A stretch of 64,000 nt of DNA, taken from Jiangella endophytica (lineage in GTDB: Bacteria; Actinomycetota; Actinomycetes; Jiangellales; Jiangellaceae). Both the position numbers and the translations under genes were made by a program. The notes under the pieces are model-generated. The model did not search any database. It saw only the letters and a list, made by a program, of their open reading frames with translations, and had not been told where the DNA came from. Positions 49,277 through 56,404 of this stretch are shown here, piece after piece (the stretch's first letter is position 1; each line of letters opens with the position of its first letter). The DNA is taken from the NCBI RefSeq assembly GCF_003427025.1, contig NZ_QVAI01000004.1:434001-498000 (forward strand), given 5' to 3'.

Positions 49277-49768
49277 GCCCGACAGCCAAGCGCACGACCG
49301 TGAACCCGCGGTGAACGCCGAGCAGTCAGCCGGGGGTCAGTTCGCCGATCCGCCGCACGATCGCTGCCGTCGACGCGCGCCATGGTGATCACGAGACGGC
49401 TCACGACGTGCCTTCTGACGACACCCACTGCTCGTGAACACGGGTTCACACACCACATCATGAGGCGTTCTCCCGCTCCACCAGGCATGCATGCCTCGTG
49501 GAGTGGGAGAACGCCTGGTGATGTGCGCGATCGTTGATGATCATCGCCGGGTGGCGTCCCCTGGAGTGGTGGATTTCGCGGTCGCCGGGCGTCGCCGTGT
49601 CGACAGTGGCGTTGTGCGGATCGGGGCGATGGCGCACGTGGGTTGGTCGCGGTCACCGGAACTCTGGGCGACTGGCGGCGTGGATCACGGTCGCCGGGTG
49701 GACCGCGACCACGCCTGCGATGCCCGAGGCGTGCCCAGACCCGCCCCGTCCCCCTGATAGCTGCCCGT
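49277..49768. other. Gene-poor intergenic stretch
   Basis: About 490 nt without a convincing gene; the short open frames here have Arg/Val-rich low-complexity products. The stretch holds the large imperfect hairpin at 49456-49523 and a GATGATCATC palindrome near 49536. The 14-mer TGATCACGAGACGG at about 49385 is also found at about 2399. Confidence 0.5.
49456..49523. repeat. Large 26-bp imperfect inverted repeat with inner palindrome
   Basis: Arms 49456-49481 and 49498-49523 pair with three mismatches in 26. The 16-nt loop contains AGGCATGCATGCCT, itself a palindrome, so the whole 68 nt can fold into one long hairpin. It is not next to a gene end. It could be a decayed small mobile repeat or a structured RNA. 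Confidence 0.55.
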
Positions 49769-49824
49769 TCATGATCATCAACCTTCTGTGCTGCCATCAC
49801 GACCGAGAAGGTTGATGATCATGA
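49769..49824. terminator. Perfect 19-bp inverted repeat, probable terminator
   Basis: TCATGATCATCAACCTTCT (49769-49787) pairs exactly with 49806-49824 around an 18-nt loop. The right arm includes the stop codon of the Pro-rich protein gene. Same TGATCAT family as the hairpins at 3391 and 12627. Confidence 0.75.
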
Positions 49825-50340
49825 GCCAGGCGCGGCCCTGTTGTCCTCGATGACCGGCCCGCCCTCCTGCACTCTGATCGCCACGCGAGCGCCGGAGCGC
49901 AGCCGGATGGTGGGGGGCAGCGCCGCCGCCACCTCCGGCTCGTCCACGCCGACCTCGACCGCTGCGGCCTCGTGGTCGGCGTAGGTGAAGTACACGAGCG
50001 CCGGGTCGGTCGCCCACGCGGACCGCTCGGCGAAGATCCGCTCCGCCAGCTCGTCCAGCTCGGCCGCGGTCGGCGGCCGCCCGGGGAGCGGCGCCGGCTC
50101 GACCGGGGCGGACTGGACGGGCTCGGGCTCGGCCGGGGCCGGCTCGACCGGGGCCGGCTCGACCGGGGCCGGCTCGACCGGGGCCGGCCGGACGGGCGCC
50201 TGCAGCGGCTCGGCGGCGACCAGCACCAGGCCGGCCACCACCAGCCCACCCGCGGCGATCGCCGTGACGACGTTCCGGTGGCCGGAGTCCACACACCGGA
50301 TCATCCTCCGGCCGGGCGCGCGGGCACAGTCCTCGCTCAT
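49819..50340 (-). CDS. Membrane-anchored protein with Pro/Ala/Glu repeat linker
   Basis: A 173-residue protein: a short cytoplasmic start (MSEDCARAPGRRM), one membrane helix (about 27-46), then a PAPVEPAPVE-type linker (about 52-85) encoded by 15-bp tandem repeats, and an outer domain of about 85 residues (ELDELAERIFAERSAW; IRLRSGARVAIRV). The ATG at 50338-50340 is preferred over longer frames that cross the divergent gene. The linker length may vary between strains. The outer domain matches nothing I know. Confidence 0.6.
   Translation of the reverse strand: MSEDCARAPGRRMIRCVDSGHRNVVTAIAAGGLVVAGLVLVAAEPLQAPVRPAPVEPAPVEPAPVEPAPAEPEPVQSAPVEPAPLPGRPPTAAELDELAERIFAERSAWATDPALVYFTYADHEAAAVEVGVDEPEVAAALPPTIRLRSGARVAIRVQEGGPVIEDNRAAPGS
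50096..50185. repeat. 15-bp tandem repeat in the Pro-rich linker
   Basis: GGCTCGACCGGGGCC occurs three times perfectly (50141-50185), with degenerate units on the left back to 50096, six units in all. Each unit encodes five residues (PAPVE type), so copy changes keep the frame. Confidence 0.75.
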
Positions 50341-50354
50341 GATTCGATAGGGCG

Positions 50355-51125
50355 ATGAGCGCCGGAGTGACCCGACTGGCCGAGTCGTCCTGGACCCAGG
50401 TGCGAGCGGCTCTCGACGCCGGGCGGCGGACCGCCTTGTTCGCGGTGGGATCCACCGAACAGCACGGGCCACACCTGCCGCTGATGGCCGACACCCTGCT
50501 CGGTGACGCGTTGGTGACGCGGCTGGCGCCCCGGCTCGGCGACGTCGTGGTGGGGCCGACGGTGCCGTTCGGCGTCGCCACGCACCACATGGCCTTTCCC
50601 GGCACGGTGACGCTGGACACCGAGACGTTCCAGGCCGTGGTGCTGCAGTACGTCGCCAGTCTGGCCTCCCACGGCTTCGAGGCCGTGCTGGTGGTGCCCA
50701 GCCACGGCGGCAACTTCGGGCCGCTCGCGCAGCTGCTCGAGTCCACCGGCGGGGTCGTCGGCGGCGCCCGGTTCGTGCCGTACACGGGCCTGGGCGAGTT
50801 CGTCGCCGTGCTCGAGCGGGTGGGACGCGACGACGACATCCCGCCCGAGATCGGCGGGGTGCACGCGGGCGAGGCCGAGACGTCGATCATGCTGGCCGAG
50901 CGGCCGGACCTCGTCGACATGAGCGCCGCCGTCCGCGGCTTCGACGGCGCCTTCGACGACGACGTCGCCCGGCGCATCTTCACCGGCGGCACCGCCGCGC
51001 TCTCCGACAACGGGGTCCTCGGCGACGCCCGCCCGGCCGACGCCGCGCGCGGGGCCCGCTACCTCGACGCGCTGACGGACCTGCTGGTGGCGCACTTCGC
51101 GCCGGTGCTCGCGGACCATCGGTGA
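50355..51125 (+). CDS. Creatininase-family metallo-amidohydrolase
   Basis: A 256-residue enzyme of the creatinine amidohydrolase family. Metal residues are visible: Glu35, His37 and Asp46 in GSTEQHGPHLPLMADT, His117 in PSHGGN, and the Glu-rich HAGEAETS loop (170-177). Members open cyclic amides (creatinine) or act in cofactor pathways such as mycofactocin (MftE). No mftABCD genes are adjacent, so it is best called a stand-alone family member. The ATG at 50355 is 14 nt from the divergent gene's ATG, so the two must share a very short promoter region or use leaderless starts. Confidence 0.88.
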   Translation: MSAGVTRLAESSWTQVRAALDAGRRTALFAVGSTEQHGPHLPLMADTLLGDALVTRLAPRLGDVVVGPTVPFGVATHHMAFPGTVTLDTETFQAVVLQYVASLASHGFEAVLVVPSHGGNFGPLAQLLESTGGVVGGARFVPYTGLGEFVAVLERVGRDDDIPPEIGGVHAGEAETSIMLAERPDLVDMSAAVRGFDGAFDDDVARRIFTGGTAALSDNGVLGDARPADAARGARYLDALTDLLVAHFAPVLADHR

Positions 51126-51182
51126 CGGCTGGGCCGCCCGCCCGGCCCGCCCGGTGATCGTCGCGTTCCGCCTGGAGCGGGT

Positions 51183-51815
51183 CTACGCGGCGCCCCGGTC
51201 GAGGCGCAGCGTCGCGACCAGGTCCTCGTGCAGCTCGAACCAGACCCGGTGGCAGGAGTCGACGTCGGTGCGGTCGACCCAGCCGCCGTCACCCGCCCGG
51301 GCGCGTTCCAGGGCGGTGGCGAAGCGTGTGTCGTAGCCGCCGAACCGCGTGAGCACGGCCGTCAGGCGGCCGGCCAGCGGGCCGAGACCCGCACCGACGG
51401 CGGCCAGGCCGGCCAGCACCCGGGCGTCCCAGGCGGGATCACGGTGGTCGTTGACGGCGAGCCGGTCGCCCTCCGCCGGCCGCAGCTGCCAGTCGGTGCA
51501 GGCCCGCTGCAGGCGGGCGTTCAGCGGCAGGAACTCGCGGTGGACGGCGCGGACCTCGCCCTCGCCGCCGGCCTCGTCCAGCTCCGCGGCCAGTAGCCGC
51601 TCGTTCTCGGCCCGGCCCGACTCGGTCAGCGACCAGCCCGCGAGGCCGGCGAAGTCCGCGTGCTCGACCCACCCACGCGCGGCACCGTCGGCCAGCAGCT
51701 CGGCCGTCAGCGCGACGTCCAGCCCGAACCGCCGGGCCAGCACCAGGGTGTCGGCGAACCCGGAGATGCGGACGGCGTGCAGCGCCAGCAGGTCCGGCGC
51801 GGAGTCGCGGGTCAC
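51183..51815 (-). CDS. Winged-helix regulator-like protein
   Basis: A 210-residue cytoplasmic protein. The N-terminal ~75 residues (LLALHAVRISGFADTLVLAR; GWSLTESGRAENERLLAAEL) look like a winged helix of MarR/PadR type; the C-terminal part is helical with DWQLRP and DHRDPAWDARVLAGL. The GTG at 51813-51815 overlaps the stop of the upstream HTH gene (GTGA), so the two are co-expressed. Together they are divergent from the PEP-utilising enzyme, which they probably regulate or serve. No closer assignment. Confidence 0.68.
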   Translation of the reverse strand: MTRDSAPDLLALHAVRISGFADTLVLARRFGLDVALTAELLADGAARGWVEHADFAGLAGWSLTESGRAENERLLAAELDEAGGEGEVRAVHREFLPLNARLQRACTDWQLRPAEGDRLAVNDHRDPAWDARVLAGLAAVGAGLGPLAGRLTAVLTRFGGYDTRFATALERARAGDGGWVDRTDVDSCHRVWFELHEDLVATLRLDRGAA

Positions 51816-52234
51816 GAGCCGCCGCCCTGCCGCGCCGCCAGCCGGGTGAAGTGCTGCTGGCAGGCCTGCGGCGAGTTGAACCCCATGGCGTCGCCGATGT
51901 CGGCCCAGGTCAGCCCGGCACCGCGGGCGACGAACAACAGGCCGCTCTCCAGCCCGTCGACCTCGGCACGCGCGGCGGCCAGCAGGGCGAGCGCGGCCCG
52001 CAGGTCGCCGGGCTCGAGGTCGGCGGCGCGCCAGAGCGCGTACTGAGCGAGGTCCACCGCCGACGGCGGGACCGGATCGGGCCGCCACGGCCGCGCCTCC
52101 AGCTCGCCGGCGCCGAGCGCGAGCAGCCGGTCGCGGGCCTCCTGCTCGCGGCGGGCCTCGGCGTGGCGTGCCTGGGTGTGCCGGGCCTGAGTGTGCCGGG
52201 CCTGGGTGTGATCGGGGTCCTGCTTGCGGGTCAT
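51812..52234 (-). CDS. Small HTH protein with HTQAR repeats
   Basis: A 140-residue protein. The N-terminus has a tandem repeat HTQAR-HTQAR-HTQAR-HAEAR (residues 9-28), then a helical middle and a C-terminal helix-turn-helix (GLTWADIGDAMGFNSPQACQ) of the kind seen in small actinobacterial regulators. ATG at 52232-52234. An extended dyad lies 20 nt upstream, between it and the divergent PEP-utilising gene, and is the likely binding site. The repeat is probably a flexible, length-variable tail. Confidence 0.7.
   Translation of the reverse strand: MTRKQDPDHTQARHTQARHTQARHAEARREQEARDRLLALGAGELEARPWRPDPVPPSAVDLAQYALWRAADLEPGDLRAALALLAAARAEVDGLESGLLFVARGAGLTWADIGDAMGFNSPQACQQHFTRLAARQGGGS
52151..52210. 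repeat. 15-bp tandem repeat encoding HTQAR
   Basis: Four 15-bp units code for three HTQAR copies plus one HAEAR copy near the N-terminus of the HTH protein. Unit length keeps the frame. Confidence 0.7.
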
Positions 52235-52253
52235 GGCATCGATCGTGTTTCAT

Positions 52254-52280
52254 CAACAGAACGTTGTCAACAATCTGTTG
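52254..52280. promoter_or_regulatory. 27-bp dyad operator between divergent genes
   Basis: CAACAGA at the left end mirrors TCTGTTG at the right end around a TTGTCAACAA core. Only a few central positions break the symmetry. It sits between the HTH gene and the PEP-utilising gene and just before the AAGGAG of the latter, so it is a likely autoregulatory operator. Confidence 0.65.
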
Positions 52281-52293
52281 AAGGAGTGGTCTG

Positions 52294-53664
52294 GTGCTGG
52301 TGCCGCTCAGCGAGGCGGAAGCGGACACCTGCGGCGGCAAGGCGAGTGCGCTCGGCGCCCTGCTGCGGGCCGGCCTGCCGGTCCCCGACGGCTTCGTCGT
52401 GCCGTTCGCGGGTCCCGCCGGCCCGGTCAGCGACGCGGCCGACTGTCGGTGCCCGCCCGTAGGGTGGGGTCCCACCCCATCCGGGCGGGATGTCACTCCG
52501 GCCCAACGCGGACCGACCCCGGCCGAGCACGGCCCCACCGCAGCCCAGCACCGCTCGACCCCGGCCCAACACGACCCCGCCCCTGCCCAGAACGGCCCCG
52601 CCCCTGCCCGGCAGAGCAGCGCCCCAGCCGGTCGGGCGTCACAGCTGCTCGACGAGCTGCGGCGCGGGCTGGCCCGGCTCGGCGACCCGCTGGTGGCGGT
52701 GCGGTCGTCGGCGTCGGACGAGGACACCGCGCAGGCGTCGGCGGCCGGTCAGCACGAGACCGTGCTCGCGGTACGTGGCGCCGCAGACGTGGCCGGCGCG
52801 GTCCTGGCCTGCTGGGAGTCGGCGGGCTCGGCGCGCGCCGTCGACTACCGCGACGGCGCCGCCGCCCCGGCGATGGCGGTCCTCGTGCAGCGGCTGGTGG
52901 ACGCCGATGTCTCGGGGGTGCTGTTCACCCCCGCGGCGCCGGACGGCGTCACCGCGATCGAGGCGTCGTGGGGGCTCGGGCCCAGCGTCGTCGGCGGCAC
53001 GGTGACACCCGACGCCTACACCGTCGCCGCCGACGGGTCGGTCGCGTGCGTCGTCGGGGACAAGCGGATCCGGCTGGACCGCGACGGCGCGCGGCTGGTC
53101 ACCCGAGGAGTCCCGCTCAGCGATCGGACTCGGCCGGTCCTGGACGACGACACCGCCCGGCGACTGGCGCGGCTCGGCCACCGGGTGGCCGCGCTGCGCG
53201 GCGGGCCGCAGGACGTCGAGTGGGCGATCGCCGGCGGACGCGACTGGCTGCTGCAGGCGCGCCCGGTCACCGCCGCTCCCCCACCACGCCCGGCCGCCGC
53301 ACCGGCACCACCGTCCGCCAGGGCGTCCGCGGCATCACCCGGCACGCTGACCGGCACACCCGGCAGCCACGGCACCGCGACCGGCCCGGCGAGGGTGGTC
53401 CGCGGTCCAGGCGACTTCGCCCGGATGCGCCCGGGTGACGTGCTGGTCTGCCGCTACACCGACCCGGCCTGGACGCCGCTGCTGCGCCTCGCCGCGGGCG
53501 TCGTCACCGAGATCGGCGGCGTGCTCTCCCACGCCGCGATCGTCGCCCGTGAGCGGGGCGTCCCCGCCGTCCTCGGCGTCGCCGAGGCCACCACCCGGCT
53601 CCGCGACGACACCACCGTCACCATCGACGGCGACGCCGGCACCGTCACGACCACCCGGGAGTGA
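52294..53664 (+). CDS. PEP-utilising (PPDK/PEP-synthase-like) enzyme, minimal two-domain form
   Basis: A 456-residue enzyme with an ATP-grasp domain and a swivelling phospho-His domain. N-terminal text GGKASALGALLRAGLPVPDGF and VRSSASDEDT are PPDK_N features; DVEWAI and LLQARPVT close that domain. The mobile domain has GGVLSHAAIVARERGVPAV with catalytic His413. A third (PEP/pyruvate or rifampin-binding) domain is absent. Residues 51-113 are an in-frame insertion: a palindromic repeat then seven heptad repeats, breaking the ATP-grasp region. The GTG at 52294 follows AAGGAG by 7 nt. It may phosphorylate a small molecule, as rifampin phosphotransferase does; substrate unknown. Confidence 0.82.
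   Translation: MLVPLSEAEADTCGGKASALGALLRAGLPVPDGFVVPFAGPAGPVSDAADCRCPPVGWGPTPSGRDVTPAQRGPTPAEHGPTAAQHRSTPAQHDPAPAQNGPAPARQSSAPAGRASQLLDELRRGLARLGDPLVAVRSSASDEDTAQASAAGQHETVLAVRGAADVAGAVLACWESAGSARAVDYRDGAAAPAMAVLVQRLVDADVSGVLFTPAAPDGVTAIEASWGLGPSVVGGTVTPDAYTVAADGSVACVVGDKRIRLDRDGARLVTRGVPLSDRTRPVLDDDTARRLARLGHRVAALRGGPQDVEWAIAGGRDWLLQARPVTAAPPPRPAAAPAPPSARASAASPGTLTGTPGSHGTATGPARVVRGPGDFARMRPGDVLVCRYTDPAWTPLLRLAAGVVTEIGGVLSHAAIVARERGVPAVLGVAEATTRLRDDTTVTIDGDAGTVTTTRE
52444..52635 (+). repeat. In-frame insertion: palindromic repeat copy B plus seven 21-bp repeats
   Basis: 52444-52468 is identical to 35228-35252 and fits the PafBC/RecA-NDp promoter consensus (TGTCGGTG, 8 nt, TAGGGT). Outer arms CCCGCCCG (52452-52459) and CGGGCGGG (52482-52489) enclose an inner stem GGGTGGG/CCCACCC. 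From about 52489 seven 21-bp units encode heptads of the form GPTPAEH. Total length 192 nt, 64 codons, so the reading frame is preserved. Confidence 0.72.
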
Positions 53665-53666
53665 GC

Positions 53667-54263
53667 ATGGCGACGCGCCACCTCTACCTCGCCCGCCACG
53701 GCGCCGCCGACCCGTTCGGCGCGCTCACCGACGACGGACGTCGCCAGGCCGGCCTGCTGGGCGCGCGGCTGACGCGTGTCCCCGTCGACGTCGTCTGGCA
53801 CTCGCCGCTGGCGCGCGCCGCGGACAGCGCGCACGAGCTGGCGCGTCACCTGCCCGGTGTCCCGGTCGCCGCGGCCGACGAGCTGGCCGACCACGTCCCC
53901 TACGTCCCCGCCCCGGCCGAGACGCCGCCGGCCTGGGCCGGCTTCTTCGACGGCTACGACGCGGCCGAGGCGGCCGTCGGCCACCGGCTCGCGCAGGCGC
54001 TGGTCACCCGGTTCGCCGCCGCGCCACCGGACGGCGACACGCACGAGGTGCTCGTCACCCACGCCTACCCGATCGCCTGGCTGGTGCGGCACGTGCTGGC
54101 GGCGCCGCCGGCCCGCTGGCTCGGTCTGGACAGCGCCAACACCGGGCTGACGCTGGTCGAGTGCCGCACCGGCCTGCCGCCGACGCTGGTGCTCTTCAAC
54201 GACCTCGGGCATCTCCCGGACGAGCTGCGCTGGACCGGCTTCCGCGGCGTCGTGCGGCCGTGA
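53667..54263 (+). CDS. Histidine phosphatase-family protein
   Basis: A 198-residue phosphoglycerate-mutase-like phosphatase. The catalytic His is in YLARHGAADP near residue 9; VDVVWHSPLARAADSA and VLVTHAYPIAWLVRH supply the second Arg and His. The ATG at 53667 lies 5 nt after GGGAG; a GTG at 53661 that overlaps the previous stop is also possible. It follows the PEP-utilising enzyme immediately, so the two may act on one phosphorylated metabolite, one adding and one removing phosphate. That link is inference. Confidence 0.88.
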   Translation: MATRHLYLARHGAADPFGALTDDGRRQAGLLGARLTRVPVDVVWHSPLARAADSAHELARHLPGVPVAAADELADHVPYVPAPAETPPAWAGFFDGYDAAEAAVGHRLAQALVTRFAAAPPDGDTHEVLVTHAYPIAWLVRHVLAAPPARWLGLDSANTGLTLVECRTGLPPTLVLFNDLGHLPDELRWTGFRGVVRP

Positions 54264-54273
54264 CGCGCGCCTC

Positions 54274-54520
54274 AGATGAGTGAGTCCGAATGATCTCTCG
54301 TTCAGCGCGCCGGTCGTCCAGGTGTGGAATCGGCGTGCCTTGCCTCGGCAAGGCCGGCCACGTCCTTGGCAAGGTCCACCGTCGCCCGACCGTCCGACTC
54401 GTCCCGGTTTGCGGGGCGGTGAGCCTTGCCAAGGTGACCGGTCCGAACGAGGCCTCCTGGTGAGGTACGCGATCCCGAGCGCACCGCCGCCCCACCACCG
54501 ACAAACGGACTCACTCTTCT
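54274..54520. mobile_element. MITE-like element with 15-bp terminal inverted repeats
   Basis: About 247 bp bounded by AGATGAGTGAGTCCG (54274-54288) and its near-exact inverted copy (54506-54520, one mismatch). The interior has no credible gene but several short palindromes built on CCTTGGCAAGG / GCCTTGCC (about 54336-54440). The right end contains the stop codon of the ECF41 gene. No clear target-site duplication is seen. Confidence 0.55.
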
Positions 54521-55451
54521 AGCGCGTGCGTCCCGAGCCGCGACGGGCCCGGCGCAGCTCGTGAGCGACGGCCCAGGCATCGGACAGCGGGCCCAGGTGC
54601 CCGAGCTTGTCCGGGTTCACCACCGAGCGGACCGCCTGGATCCGCCCGTCGAGCACGTCGAGCGTCATGGTCCCGATCAGCGCGCCGTCGCGGTCGCGCA
54701 CGACGGCACCCGGCTGACCGTTCAGCGTGCGCGGCTCCAGCGTGGCGCCCACCGCGTCCAGCAGCGGCATGAAGGACGTGACCAGCCGGGCCACGTTGTC
54801 GACGCCGTACACGCCCTTGGCGAGCGCCGGCGCCTTGCCACCACCGTCGCCGACCATCTGGACGTCGGCCGCGAGCAGTTCGCGCAAGCCGTCGACGTCG
54901 CCGTCGCGGACCGCGTCGAAGAACCGGGCCGCGAGCTGCTCACGCTCCTCGCGGTCGGCCGCGAACCTGGGCCGGCCGTCGTCCATGTGCCGGCGGGCCC
55001 GGACGGCGAGCTGGCGGCAGGCCGCCTCGGACCGGTCCACCGCCGCCGCGATCTCCGGGAAGCCGAAGCCGAACACGTCGCGCAGCACGAAGACCGCCCG
55101 CTCCAGCGGGCTGAGCCGCTCGAGCAGCAGCAGCGCCGCCATCGACACCGAGTCGGCCAGTTCGGCGGACCGAGCCGGGTCCTCGTACGGGTCGGTGGCC
55201 AGCGGCTCCGGCAGCCACGGCCCGACGTACTCCTCGCGCCGCACCCGAGCCGAGCGCAGCACGTCGATCGACACCCGGGTGACGACGGCGGACAGGTACG
55301 CCTTCACCGACTTGGGCTGAGTGGTGGACGTCTGATAGCGCACCCACGTCTCCTGGACCGCGTCCTCGGCCTCGCTCACGCTACCCAGCAGCCGGTAGGC
55401 GATCGAGAACAGCAGTGGCCGCAGGTCCTCGAACTCCTCGGCCGGGGTCAT
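54519..55451 (-). CDS. ECF41-type RNA polymerase sigma factor with SnoaL-like domain
   Basis: A 310-residue sigma factor. Region 2 (about 5-70) and region 4 (about 105-158) flank a WLPEP linker (79-83). The C-terminal SnoaL-like domain carries DGGGK (202-206) and NPDKL (279-283). These three motifs define the ECF41 group, in which the extra domain modulates activity instead of a separate anti-sigma factor. The ATG at 55449-55451 overlaps the stop of the epimerase gene. ECF41 genes typically neighbour a carboxymuconolactone decarboxylase, oxidoreductase or epimerase gene, as here. A promoter matching the published ECF41 target sequence precedes the operon. Confidence 0.95.
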   Translation of the reverse strand: MTPAEEFEDLRPLLFSIAYRLLGSVSEAEDAVQETWVRYQTSTTQPKSVKAYLSAVVTRVSIDVLRSARVRREEYVGPWLPEPLATDPYEDPARSAELADSVSMAALLLLERLSPLERAVFVLRDVFGFGFPEIAAAVDRSEAACRQLAVRARRHMDDGRPRFAADREEREQLAARFFDAVRDGDVDGLRELLAADVQMVGDGGGKAPALAKGVYGVDNVARLVTSFMPLLDAVGATLEPRTLNGQPGAVVRDRDGALIGTMTLDVLDGRIQAVRSVVNPDKLGHLGPLSDAWAVAHELRRARRGSGRTR

Positions 55452-56383
55452 GCCGCCTCCTCCTTGAAACCCGTGCGCCAGCTGGGATACCGCGGTTCCC
55501 AGCCGAGCTCCCGCCTGGCCTTCGCGTTGGCGAACGGGCGGCCCTCGGTCATGATCGCCACGCCCATCTCGCCGGCGAGCGGCCGGACCAGCCACGCGGG
55601 GATCCGCAACGGCCGTTTCGCACCGACGCACGCGGCCAGGTACGGCAGCCACTCGCTGACCGGGGCCGGATCGTCGTCGACGATGTTGAACACGCCGTTC
55701 GCCCGCTGCTCTACAGCCAGCACGGTAGCGCTCGCCGCGTCGTCGATGTGCACCCACGAGAAGTAGCCGGCGCCGCCGCCGATGACGGGCATCCTCCGCT
55801 TGCGCACGAGATCGATCTGGTTCTCGATGCCGCCGCCGGGACCGTAGAAGACGCCGTAGCGCAACGCCGCCCCGCCGGCCTTCACGACCGCGTCCTCCAC
55901 GTACCGCAGTGGCCGGGCCATGAACCGCAGCTTCGCCGGCAGCTGCTCCGGCGGCAGCGCCTCGTCCTCGGTCACCGGGCCGGCGTCGCGGTGCGCGGGC
56001 CAGGTGGCGAGGCTCTGCGCGACGACGTGCGTGACTCCGGTCGCCTCGGCGGCCGCCAGGAGGTGGTCGGTCCCGGTGGTGCGCAGCCGGCTGGTGATGG
56101 CGGCGATCCGCTCCGGATGCCGGAAGTCCGGCTTGCCGATGTAGTCCGGCGACAGCGCGGTCATCTGGTGCACGATCGCGTCCGGCCGGGCATGCGCCAC
56201 CGCCTGGCCGACGGATGCGGCGTCCAGCCCGTCCATCAGCGTGGCTTCGGCGCCCAGCCGGGTCAGCAGGCCCAGCCGGTCCGGGTGGGTCGTCGTCGCC
56301 GTCACCTGGTGGCCCCGCGCCACGAACTGAGGCACCAGGCGCCGCCCGACGGCCCCGGTCCCGCCCGCCACGAACACCCGCAT
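55448..56383 (-). CDS. NAD-dependent epimerase/dehydratase (ECF41-associated)
   Basis: A 311-residue short-chain-type NAD(P)-binding protein. The Rossmann motif FVAGGTGAVGRRLV opens the sequence; GVFYGPGG and YFSWVHIDDAA follow. The extended-SDR fold is likely, but the YxxxK motif is not clear, so the reaction is uncertain. The ATG at 56381-56383 follows the ECF41-type promoter by about 40 nt. Its stop overlaps the sigma-factor start (ATGA), making a two-gene, self-regulated unit. Confidence 0.88.
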   Translation of the reverse strand: MRVFVAGGTGAVGRRLVPQFVARGHQVTATTTHPDRLGLLTRLGAEATLMDGLDAASVGQAVAHARPDAIVHQMTALSPDYIGKPDFRHPERIAAITSRLRTTGTDHLLAAAEATGVTHVVAQSLATWPAHRDAGPVTEDEALPPEQLPAKLRFMARPLRYVEDAVVKAGGAALRYGVFYGPGGGIENQIDLVRKRRMPVIGGGAGYFSWVHIDDAASATVLAVEQRANGVFNIVDDDPAPVSEWLPYLAACVGAKRPLRIPAWLVRPLAGEMGVAIMTEGRPFANAKARRELGWEPRYPSWRTGFKEEAA

Positions 56384-56404
56384 CTCGTCACGCTCCTCGT
56401 CCGG

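Noticed and set aside
49491-49757. 88-residue open frame on the plus strand
   Set aside because: Starts inside the large hairpin and is Val/Arg/Asp-rich without domain or ribosome-binding site.
50355-51125. Mycofactocin gene mftE
   Set aside because: The creatininase family includes MftE, but no mftA, mftB, mftC or mftD is adjacent.
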